Shown here piece after piece: positions 24,430 through 34,400 of a DNA stretch of 64,000 bases. The DNA is taken from positions 62,001-126,000 of the forward strand of contig MVRE01000012.1 in the NCBI GenBank assembly GCA_002067895.1. Direction: 5' to 3'. The number at the start of each line of letters is the position of its first letter. The first letter of the stretch is position 1. The notes beneath the pieces are model-generated. The model was not told the origin of the DNA, did not search any database, and worked only from the letters and a program-made list of their open reading frames with translations. A program made the translations under genes and the position numbers. Source of the DNA: Methanoregula sp. PtaU1.Bin051 (lineage in GTDB: Archaea > Halobacteriota > Methanomicrobia > Methanomicrobiales > Methanospirillaceae).

Positions 24430-27400
24430 ATGAGTGGGATAAAAGTAAGCGGGCAAATAAAAAGGGATTCTGGTTATTGTTGCGTCAGGTGCACAAATAC
24501 AATCTCTCGCTGGTATGAAACGGCATTGCAGGTAACCGTACTATCTGCAAGAGCACTCCACAAATCCCGTAACGGTACGCCATTGTCCGTGTCCGGATCT
24601 CTCTCAAAAACAGGACTGCTGCTGCTTTCCGTTTTTCTTATGATGGTTGTGTTCGGATCGCCAGCTGCTGCAGATCCGCCGGTCATCTTTTCCGTAACCC
24701 TGAATACAACCGCCCCTCATGCCGGCGATCCCATTCTCGTCACAGTATATGCAGATGACGTAACAAGCGTGGTAGCGGACTCCACGCCCCTGATATATGA
24801 CAACGATGACATCTGGAATGGCACAATCACCGCAATTGTGGGAACACATGTCGTAAATATCTCGGCAACCAAAGATGGTCAGGACCTGACCTTCAACGCA
24901 ACACAGTCATATACCGCAATATCAGATCACTACCTCAACTGGACGGACATGGGAATCGTTTATACCGCTCCGGCCGGTAGCGCATACTACCCGAGCGTCA
25001 TCTATTCTGCCGATGGTTTCGGAACAGGGGCGGCCTACTCGATGTGGTACTCTGATGGCGAAGGATCCGTGTTCAGGACCATGTCGACCGACGGGGCCAC
25101 CTGGGGACTGCCGGTTACGATGACCGGGATCCCTGATGCCCACCATGTACAGGTCATTTACAGCAGTGATGGCTTCAACGACGCTCCCACTGCGAAATAC
25201 AGGATCTGGTACTGGAACCAATCCGCACACCTGTACTCCATCTCTTCAATGGCAACTGCTTATTCGACAGACGGGGTGAACTGGACAGGTGTCGCCCCGC
25301 TCACCCAGAATCCCGCTGCTCCTTTGGTCACAGGTAGCAACAACAACTATGACTGGCACCGCGGTTCCTACGGTCCGGTTTCGGTCTTCTATAACAGGAG
25401 TGCCCCCAATGCCGGGGTAAATCCATGGGCATACGCTTACACGATGTACTTCGACGGAACAAACGGCGGCTGGGAACAGACCGGGCTCGCGTACTCTTCG
25501 GATGGGATCTATTGGACCGCCGTCTCCCAGGACCCGGTGCTTGGAAAATCCCCGGTCCCGGCATGGGACTCGGAGGACACGGTTTACGGCACGGTCTATG
25601 CCGATGCTGCCGGCTATCACTACTGGTACAGCGGGGGCCCGTCGACTCCTTATAACGGTATCGGGTACGCTTTCTCGGCCAATGGCATAGACTGGACCAA
25701 GGATAAAGACCCCATATTTACGGTGGCAGACGGTTTCACATACAGGGACAAGAGAACGTACACACCCTCCGTTATTGACAAGGGATACGGCAACCTGATG
25801 ATGTACTACTCCGCGGCGGGGAGTTCGGGCGGATCTGTCAAAAAAATCGGGCTGGCGGTTCTCCCGCCTTCCGACAAAATACCGCCCACGGTGAGTTCAA
25901 CGAATCCTGCCAATAGTGCTGCCGGAGTGGTAATCAACATCAAGCCGGCTGCTACCTTCAGCGAAGAGATGGATCCCCTGACAATCACGACATCAACATT
26001 TACTTTGACCGGACCGAATGCAACTCCAGTTGGAGGTTCCGTGACCTGTACCGGTTTTACAGCGACATTTGCGCCGGCTGCCAATCTTACCCCGGAGACA
26101 GTTTACACGGCTACAATTACGACCGGAGCCGGCGATCTTGCTGGCAATAAACTGGCCGGCGCATACGTCTGGAACTTTACCACCGGCAATGCAATAGCGC
26201 CGGCACCCCCGGTTGCCGGTTTAACAGCGGACAAGACCGAGGGTCTGGCACCGTTCAGCACGCGTTTCTGGGATAACTCGACCGGCATCAGGACCGCGTG
26301 GCTCTGGGATTTCGGGGACGGGAATACATCGACGGTGCAGAACCCGTCTTATACTTATAATGCAACCGGTACCTACACGGTCTCCCTGACTGCCTCGAAT
26401 AGCGGTGGTAGCAACATGACAACCAGATCCGGGTACATCACGGTCAGCGCACCGGTGATAACCACGAGCACGTTCTCGTTGCCCAGTATTTCAACCTCGA
26501 TAGTCGGGAACACACAGAATGTTACTATCACCAGCGCAAACGCGACAATATCCGGAAATGTCGTCAATGTGACCGGTACCGGCACAACATGGAACCATAT
26601 TGAGATTACACTGACAGATGCACCGGTTTTTGATGGGACGAACCTGACCGGCAACGTAAGCAGCGTTCAGGCCGTTACAAATGAGGTGACCGTCCCGATC
26701 CCGTCACTGGGCAACCCGAACGTCAGCCTGTCTCTGGAACTGGCCCAGATCCCGGGTTCCGGCGCTTCAATCACAAGCACCATCTCTTCCGATCCCACGG
26801 CAACAGAACAGAGTTCGTTTACTCTTGCTGCAACGAACAGCGGGAACCAGATAACTGCCGTTGCATATACCGTGGCGTTCGGAAAGACCGGGATAGATAA
26901 TGCAGCAGACGGGGGGATTATCCGGAATGCAACAATTACCATGACCGTCAGTCCCGACTGGGTTGTAGCATATGGCGGTACCGGGCGAATCGTAATCATG
27001 CACCGGTCCGATGACGGTACGACAACCCTCCTCCAGACACAGTTTTCCGGTACCGATATAAGCGGAAACTACATTTTCACCGCAATATCTCCGACGGGTC
27101 TTTCGACGTTCGTACTTGCGGCCATCTCCCCCGTCCCGGCATCAGCAACGAACGGTGGCACAAGCATCCAGCAGGATTCAGGTTCGGATTCCTGTTACGG
27201 CGGAGGCATATCGTCAGGAACCTCGGCCCGGCAACAACAGGCAGATGAGGCGGCTCCGGCAAAGGTTCCGGATGCTCCGGAAGCTCCGGAGTCCAGGCAA
27301 CAGCCGCAACTGGCTCCATTGGAGAGGGAGACGCCTGCAACGGGACCGCAGGCCGGCGAAGGCCTGGCTGGAAACCTATCAGAACATACCGCCCTTCCAC

Positions 27401-27516
27401 CAGGATTGAATAAGTTGCCTCTCGCAGCGCTCATTGTATCTGGGATTGTTATCATCGGTATATCCATCGTAATCTATCTGAAAATGAGAAAACGCAGGCT
27501 TGATCCGCTCCGCTAA
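24430..27516 (+). CDS. Large cell-surface protein: propeller-like domain, Ig-like domain, PKD domain, C-terminal anchor
   Basis: About 1,028 residues. A signal sequence (TGLLLLSVFLMMVVFGSPAAA) is followed by a glycosidase-like propeller region with repeated YSxDGxxW strands (STDGVNWTG, SSDGIYWTA, SANGIDWTK), a SbsA-type Ig-like domain (IPPTVSSTNPANSAAGV), a PKD domain (WLWDFGDGNTS), a Thr/Ser/Asn-rich beta region, a Pro/Glu-rich stalk and a C-terminal membrane helix plus basic tail (VIYLKMRKRR). Many N-x-S/T sequons suggest N-glycosylation. The signal sits far from the first ATG, so GTG 24589 or TTG 24583 may be the true start. Likely a surface adhesin or glycan-binding protein. Confidence 0.78.
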   Translation: MSGIKVSGQIKRDSGYCCVRCTNTISRWYETALQVTVLSARALHKSRNGTPLSVSGSLSKTGLLLLSVFLMMVVFGSPAAADPPVIFSVTLNTTAPHAGDPILVTVYADDVTSVVADSTPLIYDNDDIWNGTITAIVGTHVVNISATKDGQDLTFNATQSYTAISDHYLNWTDMGIVYTAPAGSAYYPSVIYSADGFGTGAAYSMWYSDGEGSVFRTMSTDGATWGLPVTMTGIPDAHHVQVIYSSDGFNDAPTAKYRIWYWNQSAHLYSISSMATAYSTDGVNWTGVAPLTQNPAAPLVTGSNNNYDWHRGSYGPVSVFYNRSAPNAGVNPWAYAYTMYFDGTNGGWEQTGLAYSSDGIYWTAVSQDPVLGKSPVPAWDSEDTVYGTVYADAAGYHYWYSGGPSTPYNGIGYAFSANGIDWTKDKDPIFTVADGFTYRDKRTYTPSVIDKGYGNLMMYYSAAGSSGGSVKKIGLAVLPPSDKIPPTVSSTNPANSAAGVVINIKPAATFSEEMDPLTITTSTFTLTGPNATPVGGSVTCTGFTATFAPAANLTPETVYTATITTGAGDLAGNKLAGAYVWNFTTGNAIAPAPPVAGLTADKTEGLAPFSTRFWDNSTGIRTAWLWDFGDGNTSTVQNPSYTYNATGTYTVSLTASNSGGSNMTTRSGYITVSAPVITTSTFSLPSISTSIVGNTQNVTITSANATISGNVVNVTGTGTTWNHIEITLTDAPVFDGTNLTGNVSSVQAVTNEVTVPIPSLGNPNVSLSLELAQIPGSGASITSTISSDPTATEQSSFTLAATNSGNQITAVAYTVAFGKTGIDNAADGGIIRNATITMTVSPDWVVAYGGTGRIVIMHRSDDGTTTLLQTQFSGTDISGNYIFTAISPTGLSTFVLAAISPVPASATNGGTSIQQDSGSDSCYGGGISSGTSARQQQADEAAPAKVPDAPEAPESRQQPQLAPLERETPATGPQAGEGLAGNLSEHTALPPGLNKLPLAALIVSGIVIIGISIVIYLKMRKRRLDPLR

Positions 27517-27612
27517 ACGCCACAGGCAGGCGAAAAACTGACTTTATCTAACAGCGGAACTGAAATTCGCTTGAAAACGGCGGTGTCCGGATGACTATTC
27601 AAAAAGGGATGA

Positions 27613-28233
27613 TTACACGACTCTCGATGTCGTGGACGCCTCGATTCCTCTCTCCGTGATATTGAAGGGGATCATCCGCTGGGGCACGGGGCTGTCCTTG
27701 ACCTTGTGCACGCAGATAAGCCGTTCGACATCGTTCTGGGAAGTATGGCTTGTCAGTTCGATGACGATATCCGCCGACCGCATCAGCCGGGTCATCTCCA
27801 TCGGGGTGTGGATGCCGGTATAGACTAGAAAGATGAGGTTTGCCCCGCGTTTTTTTATCTCCTCCCTTGCAAGGCGCAGGAACTTGATCGCCCCTTCAAT
27901 CCCGTACTTGACAATGACATTCGAGAGCGAGTCAATAACAATCCTGCTGCCCGCCATCTGGGGGAGATACATCTCCGGGTGTAGATCCGTGGCATCGATC
28001 ATACCCGCGTCGATGTCCCCGTCGTTCATCAGGTACGACCCTTCCTCCCCCTCTACCTTCCAGAACTGCTGCGCTGCCACATCGAGACCAGAAGTCGGCG
28101 TCCCGTAGATCATGATAACCGAGCCCTGCATAAACCCCCCGTCAAGAAGGAGGTCAAGCCCGACAATGCCGGTAGAACGTTTCTTTGGTTTTCCCGTTAT
28201 CGGGACGTCCATGATCCGGCTCTTAATATCCAT
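27613..28233 (-). CDS. KaiC/RAD55-like RecA-superfamily protein with degenerate P-loop
   Basis: A 206-residue protein of the KaiC/GvpD/RAD55 type: TGIVGLDLLLDGGFMQGSVIMIYG at the start is the usual pre-P-loop helix and strand (quoted in part: GLDLLLDGGFMQG). The Walker A position reads YGTPTSGLDVAAQQ, lacking the Gly-Lys-Ser/Thr that binds ATP phosphates, although the Walker-B-like strand RIVIDSLSNVI is kept. It may bind nucleotide weakly or act as a regulator rather than an ATPase. The ATG 28233 (MDIKSRIMDV) was preferred over 28245. It is the next gene downstream of the acyl-CoA synthetase gene on the same strand, 104 bp away. Confidence 0.78.
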   Translation of the reverse strand: MDIKSRIMDVPITGKPKKRSTGIVGLDLLLDGGFMQGSVIMIYGTPTSGLDVAAQQFWKVEGEEGSYLMNDGDIDAGMIDATDLHPEMYLPQMAGSRIVIDSLSNVIVKYGIEGAIKFLRLAREEIKKRGANLIFLVYTGIHTPMEMTRLMRSADIVIELTSHTSQNDVERLICVHKVKDSPVPQRMIPFNITERGIEASTTSRVV

Positions 28234-28336
28234 GGGGGATTGCACCGGCTAATATTATTAAGAGGCCGTTTATAAGGTTTGTGGGGATTTACGTCGTTTT
28301 TCGCAGAATTTCCGGTGAACGGACTTTCGGGCAGAT

Positions 28337-29884
28337 TCATGTCCCGCCTTTACAATAAGTCTCCCGGAGGGTCCGGCGCAACAGTTTCCAGCCATGGACC
28401 CGTGGCAGGTTTTCAGTGAGGACAAGCCGGCGAGGCACCTTGTATCCCGCAAGCCGGTCACGGCAGTATGCCTCCAGTTGTTCTTCGGTGAGGGTCTCCC
28501 CTTCTTTAAGGACAACGGCCGCTACCGGCATCTCCCCCCGCCGTTCATCTGGGCAGCCGAAGACCGCCGCGTCCCGGATGGCCGGGTGCTGGAGGAGGAT
28601 GTTCTCGACCTCGGTCGGGTACACCTTCCAGCCAGACATGATGATCATGTCCTTCTTCCGGTCGGTGATGTAGAGGATCCCGTCCGCGTCAAGGTATCCG
28701 ATGTCCCCGGAGAGGAACCACCCGTCCGGGCGGAAGACCTCTGCCGTCGCTTCCGGCATGTTCCAGTACCCCATTGCAACGGCCGGGCCCCGGATCGCGA
28801 TCTCCCCGATCTCGCCCGGGGGAAGTTCCTGCTCGGGAGCGGATACGTCCACGATCCGGATCTCCGTGTAGCCGACCGCAACGCCGACACTCTGGTAATC
28901 CTTCGTAAGATGGGGGTATTCGGGGAGCGTTGTCGTCCCTGAGCCGATCACGATCGTCTCGGAGAGGCCGTAGCTGTTCGCGACCGGGATATGGTAGCGC
29001 CGGTCGAACGCCTCCCAGACCACCGGCAGGAGCTGGCCCCCCCCGGAGATCATTACCCGTACTGTGGAGAGATAATCCTCGGTTCCCGGCGGGCTGTTGA
29101 CAAGGGTATGGATGACCGGTGGCATACCGGCAAGCACCGTGACCCGGTGCTCCTTGCAGAGGGAGAGATACTTGTCGGGCTCGAAGCGTTCCATTATGAC
29201 AAACGTACCGCCGGCCCTGAGCATCGCGAGCCCCCACGAGAGCCCTACGTGCCCCATCGGGTAGATCCCGAGATAGACATCGTCTGGAAGCATCCGGAGT
29301 GCCTCGCGCTCGGCATCAAGCGCCGTCATCCAGTTCCCATGGGTGAGCATCGCCCCCTTGGGTTTTCCCGTTGTCCCCGAGGTATACTGGAGCTGGCAGA
29401 GATCGTCCCATGCACAGTTCGCCGCCCGCATTGCCTGGGGTGCCGGAAGGAACGAATCCCATGCGATGGTACTGCCTTCGCTGCTGCCGCAACCGATGCA
29501 GATGACGTACTGGAGCGCCGGGGCGCGGGAACGGATCGCATTCACGACATCAGCGCCCTGCCGGTCGGTGATGACTGCACGGGCGCCGGCATCGTTGAGT
29601 GCATAGAGAAGCTCGTCGCCCTTATAGACGATGTTGGTCGGGACAGCGACGGCCCCGATCCGCCAGATGGCGAAATAGCTGACGAGATACTCGGGCGAGG
29701 AGTCGAGGTAGATGCAGACCCGATCTCCTTTGTGTATCCCGAGCGACCGGAGACCCTGCCCGATCCGGTTCATCTCGTTACGGAGCCTTCCGTAGCTGTA
29801 GGTCTCGTTCCACGACGGACAGACAAGCGCCGGTTTCGCTTCAGGGACGCTCCTTGCATCGAGGAGTGTGGTTACATTTACCAT
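28337..29884 (-). CDS. AMP-forming acyl-CoA synthetase
   Basis: A 515-residue enzyme of the ANL adenylating family. The ATP loop is QYTSGTTGKPKGAMLTHG, the A5 motif is NSYGLSETI, the A8 hinge region is WFLSGDIGYLDADGILYITDRKKDMI, cited here by its core SGDIGYLD, and the catalytic lysine region near the end is GYKVPRRLVL. Length and motifs match long- or medium-chain fatty-acid/aromatic acyl-CoA ligases; the substrate is not readable. It activates a carboxylate as acyl-AMP and transfers it to CoA. Start ATG 29884. It is divergent from the STAS fusion gene. Confidence 0.88.
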   Translation of the reverse strand: MVNVTTLLDARSVPEAKPALVCPSWNETYSYGRLRNEMNRIGQGLRSLGIHKGDRVCIYLDSSPEYLVSYFAIWRIGAVAVPTNIVYKGDELLYALNDAGARAVITDRQGADVVNAIRSRAPALQYVICIGCGSSEGSTIAWDSFLPAPQAMRAANCAWDDLCQLQYTSGTTGKPKGAMLTHGNWMTALDAEREALRMLPDDVYLGIYPMGHVGLSWGLAMLRAGGTFVIMERFEPDKYLSLCKEHRVTVLAGMPPVIHTLVNSPPGTEDYLSTVRVMISGGGQLLPVVWEAFDRRYHIPVANSYGLSETIVIGSGTTTLPEYPHLTKDYQSVGVAVGYTEIRIVDVSAPEQELPPGEIGEIAIRGPAVAMGYWNMPEATAEVFRPDGWFLSGDIGYLDADGILYITDRKKDMIIMSGWKVYPTEVENILLQHPAIRDAAVFGCPDERRGEMPVAAVVLKEGETLTEEQLEAYCRDRLAGYKVPRRLVLTENLPRVHGWKLLRRTLRETYCKGGT

Positions 29885-30045
29885 GGATGGGGCTCTGCTT
29901 GTGAGTGGTACAGGATTAGGTGCCGGGGTATTTAGGCATTCATTTTTGATCCTTTACATTGAAAGACCGGCTGAATTCCCCATGGGATCCTGATCGATCG
30001 TTTTAACAGGCCCCTGCTTCGATATTCTCTCAGGATTCCGGGACG

Positions 30046-31347
30046 ATGGCAATGCAGTTCGAACGGCAAAACGGGATTCTGATCGTTCGTGTCGACGGCC
30101 GGCTTGATGCCTTCGGGGCAAACGAACTGAACGTGCGGATCCGGGACGCCCTGCATGACGACGACCGTGCTCTTCTCCTCGATCTCGCCAGCTGCCAGTA
30201 CTTAAGCAGCGGGGGAATCAGGGTCTTCCTTGCGTATCAGAGAGAGATGCAGCGGCGGCAGGGCGGTTTTGCCTTGGCCGGCGTACAGGAGTACCCTGAA
30301 AAAGTGCTCGATATTGCCGGCTTTACCTGCGTCTTTGGTATCTATCCTTCGGTCGATGCGGCAATGAAGGAACTTAGCAGGTTCTTACCGGGTGGTGAGC
30401 CCGGTGCCGGTCCGCACCGGCAGGATCTTTCCCGCAACAATGTCACATTCACAGAAGCTGCCGGACTGGCTGCCGGCGCGTCCCTCCACATCATCGGCGA
30501 CCTCAACAACGTCCTCTATTCGCGGATCACCGAGCATGATATACGGCTCCGGCGGTTTTCCGAGATTGAATATTCGCTTGGCCTCGGGGCGCTCGGGGTC
30601 TCTGTCGCCGATGCAATGCCGGTTCTCGGTGAGATGATCACCCTGCATGGCTCGATGGTCTGGCTCCCGACAGACGGGCACAATACCCCGGATTTCTTAA
30701 CCCCGCAGGACCCGGATCGCGGGGACGTGCTGGTCTACACCGGGTTCGCCGCAACCCTCCGTGGCTCGTTCAGCGAATACCTTACGGTTACATGCGGAGA
30801 TGAGCCGCTTACCCTGACCGGACTCTACCGCCTCATCTTCACCCATGCAAAGAAACGTCCGGGAGGTTTTTCTGGTATCGTTGCCGTCGCCCTGCTCGGG
30901 ATCGTGGACGGGATAGCCAGCACGGGCGTAAAGAGATCTCCCGTCCGCGCAAATGCACCCGCGGATGGTTCATCCATAATGAGCCCGCCCAACCTCTCTG
31001 AATGGGTCGCAACGGACACCCGTTATACCTATACTGGAGACACTCTTGTTTCGTTCGGGATCGGAATCGACCTCTCGTCCGATCTCTCTGCATTTGATTC
31101 GGCCGACGTCAGCGCCCTCTCCTATATCAACCCGGCAAACAGGGGCGACCAAGAAATGTACCTGCATAACCATGGCGTGGTTTTCAGGAATGTACCTTAC
31201 GATGATACACGCGACCTCAATTCGCAGATCCGGACGATTGTATCTGAGGGAGAATTTCTGGACATGCGCCACCTGCTGGACAGCACACGGATCCGCAGGG
31301 CAAAAGCTGGTATCGCCTACATCCAATCGATAGAGCGGGAACTGTAA
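30046..31347 (+). CDS. STAS domain fused to an uncharacterised 300-residue domain
   Basis: A 433-residue protein. Residues about 1-112 are a STAS domain of the anti-sigma-factor-antagonist type: FERQNGILIVRVDGRLDAFG, then LLLDLASCQYLSSGGIRVFL with the phosphorylatable serines at 54-55. The rest (about 120-433) is a domain I do not recognise, with FLTPQDPDRGDVLVYTGFAA and a Gly-rich VAVALLGIVDGIASTG. Archaea have no sigma factors, so partner-switching must act on something else, for example a kinase/phosphatase pair. A sensor kinase is encoded convergently just downstream (31442-34927). Starts at ATG 30046. Confidence 0.75.
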   Translation: MAMQFERQNGILIVRVDGRLDAFGANELNVRIRDALHDDDRALLLDLASCQYLSSGGIRVFLAYQREMQRRQGGFALAGVQEYPEKVLDIAGFTCVFGIYPSVDAAMKELSRFLPGGEPGAGPHRQDLSRNNVTFTEAAGLAAGASLHIIGDLNNVLYSRITEHDIRLRRFSEIEYSLGLGALGVSVADAMPVLGEMITLHGSMVWLPTDGHNTPDFLTPQDPDRGDVLVYTGFAATLRGSFSEYLTVTCGDEPLTLTGLYRLIFTHAKKRPGGFSGIVAVALLGIVDGIASTGVKRSPVRANAPADGSSIMSPPNLSEWVATDTRYTYTGDTLVSFGIGIDLSSDLSAFDSADVSALSYINPANRGDQEMYLHNHGVVFRNVPYDDTRDLNSQIRTIVSEGEFLDMRHLLDSTRIRRAKAGIAYIQSIEREL

Positions 31348-31441
31348 AAATTTGGGTGGGTGCTATTCGACCCCATTAATTATCATTATCTACCTGACCG
31401 AAGGCGTTCTTTCCTGAAAAAGAGGATAGTATGCTCTCTAT

Positions 31442-34400
31442 TCAGGAGAGTATAGGTGAACCGGCGATTGTTTTGCCTTTCTCATCGATCGAACTGTGGG
31501 TGTTCCGGAACATTCCTTCAGGGACGAGAATCTCAAACCGTGCCCCCTTGCCATATTCCCCGGTCTCATCGATTATAAGGCCGGTGATTGCCAGCACTTC
31601 CCTGACAAGAAACAGCCCGAGGCCGGTATGCCTGCCAAAACCTTTCTGGAATATCCGTTTCTTGTCCGCCGGATCGATTCCGGCACCATCGTCCTCAACG
31701 ACGAGCCTGAAACCTTTCGGTGTTACTTTACCGCTTACTTGGATCTTCGTTATGTTCCCGCCGTGCATAACCGAATTCTCAAACAGGTTGGAGAAAACGG
31801 TTCTCAAGAGGGGATCAGCAAATATCTCGACCTCTTCCAGCTGGCGATCGATCGATACATTCGATATTCCGTCATCCATGCAGACTGAAGTGACAGCGGA
31901 ATAAATATTATGCCACTTTGGCTCCTGCACGCCAATATCCTGGTACTGCCGTGTAAACGAGATCTGGCTCCTGATTCCCTCGCTTGCCCGAATCGCCTTG
32001 ACGAGCCATTGGCGGTGTTCAGCGTCGGACGCATTCAGATCGATTAGTTCGAGAGATCCCTGGAGCACGGTCAGCTGGTTGAGGATGTCGTGCCGCGTTA
32101 TGCTCGAGAGAAGGTTGAGTTTTTTGTTCGATTCCTGCAGCGCCCTTTCCAGTCTCTTGCGCTGGGTGATGTCCCGCCCCACGGACTGGTACTCAACCAG
32201 ATCTCCCCGCGAATTATATACAGCACGGTCGCTCCACTGCTGCCACCGGATCTCACCGGATGGCATGATGATACGGTGCTCTACAATCGCCACCGGGTTA
32301 TCCGGGGTCAGGGAGGACAGGTGCTGTTGCATCAGCTTTCTGTCGTCTGGTGGTATAACCACTGTGTGCAGGGAGCCGATGCAGGTATCTCGGCTCAACC
32401 CGAAATACCGGCAGTATGCTTCGTTGACGAAACTGAGTCGCCCGTCCGGGGTGAACCGGCAGATAAACTCCGTCTGGTCTTCTACGATGTTCCGGTACCG
32501 CTCCTCGCTCTTCTGCAGCTCAACCTGGCTTTTCGCCAGCTCATCGTAGTTCTGCCGAAGTTCCTCCTCAGTCGCTGTCAGCTGCTCGTAGTTCTGGCGG
32601 AGTTCCTCCTCAGTCGCCGTCAGCTGCTCGTATGCGGCATGGAGATCCTCATTCATCCGCTCGAGCTTCTCCTCAGCCTCCTTCCGGTCAGTCGTGTCCC
32701 TCCCGACCGACTGGTACTCAACAATCCGCCCACGATGATCAAAGATTGCCCTGTCCGACCACCTCTGCCATCTGATCTCACCGTCCGGCATCACGATCCG
32801 GTGCTCCACAATCGCCACCGGGTTATCCGGGGTCAGGGAGGACAGGTGCTGTTGCATCAGCTTTCTGTCGTCTGGTGGTATAACCACTGTGTGCAGGGAG
32901 CCGATGCAGGTATCTCGGCTCAACCCGAAATACCGGCAGTATGCTTCGTTGACGAAACTGAGTCGCCCGTCCGGGGTGAACCGGCAGATGAATTCCGTCT
33001 GGTCTTCTACGATGTTCCGGTACCGCTCCTCGCTCTTCTGCAGCTCAACCTGGCTTTTAGCCAGCTCATCGTAGTTCTGCCGAAGTTCCTCCTCAGTCGC
33101 TGTCAGCTGCTCGTACGCGGCATGGAGGTCCTCGTTCATCCGCTCGAGCTTCTCCTCAGCCACTTTCCGATCGGTCGTGTCTCTCCCTACAGACTGGTAC
33201 TCGACAATCCGGCCGCGGGCATCAAAGATCGCCCTGTCCGACCATCGCTGCCACCTTATCTCCCCATTCGGCATCACGATCCGGTGTTCAATGATCGCCA
33301 CCGGGTTATTTGGCGTGAGTGCCGACAAGTGCTGATTGACAATTTTGAGATCCTCTTGCGGAATTACTATCGTATGCGGGGAACCGATACAGGTAGTACG
33401 GTTCAACCCGAAATACCGGCAATACGCTTCGTTGACGAAGCTTAGCCTCCCGTCCGGGGTGAACCGGCAGATGAATTCCGTCTGGTCTTCTACGATATTC
33501 CGGTACCGCTCCTCGCTCTTCTGCAGCTCAACCTGGCTTTTAGCCAGCTCCTCATAATTTGCCCGGAGTTCTTCCTCTGTAGCTGTCAGCTGCTCGTACG
33601 CCGCGTGCAGTTCCTCATTCGTCCGGACGAGTTTTTCTTCAGCCTCCTTCCGGTCGGTCGTGTCTCTCCCTACAGACTGGTACTCGACAACTCGGCCCCG
33701 GTGGTCGAAGATCGCCCTATCCGACCATCGCTGCCACCTTATCTCCCCATTCGGCATCACGATCCGGTGCTCTACGATCGCCACCGGGTTGTCCGGAGTA
33801 AGTGCCGCAAGGTGCTGTTGCATCAGCCTGCGATCCTCCGGCGGGATCACCACGGTGTGCCGCGATCCGATGCAGGTGTCATGGTTCAGCCCGAAATACC
33901 GGCAGTACGCCTCGTTGACGAAGCTTAGCCTCCCGTCCGGGGTGAACCGGCAGATGAATTCCGTCTGGTCTTCTACGATGTTCCGGTACCGCTCCTCGCT
34001 CTTCTGCAGCTCAACCTGGCTTTTAGCCAGCTCCTCATAATTTGCCCGGAGTTCTTCCTCTGTAGCTGTCAGCTGCTCGTACGCCGCGTGCAGTTCCTCG
34101 TTGGTCCGCACGAGTTTGTTTTCAGCCTCTTTCCGTACGGTTATATCACGGATGGCCTCGATCGCACCGATGACATTGCCACGTATGTCATAGAGCGGGG
34201 AGGCAATGAACCAGATATATGCTCCCTTGCCGTTGTACAGGTTCGGGACATATAACTCGGAGATCAGCTTGTCTCCCTGCCGTTGCAGGTGCTGATACTG
34301 CTTTTCAATCATCTTGTCCTTATTGAGGATGAAATCTATGAGAATAGGTCGTCTCTCGCCATAAATCGGAACCGCATATGCATAATCTCCGCTTCCGAGA

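Noticed and set aside
32090-33445. 451-residue plus-strand frame with repeated blocks
   Set aside because: It repeats only because it is antisense to the tandem PAS units of the histidine kinase.
32170-34135. Possible CRISPR array because of regular repeats
   Set aside because: The repeat unit is 483 bp, translates in frame to PAS/coiled-coil modules and has no short unique spacers.
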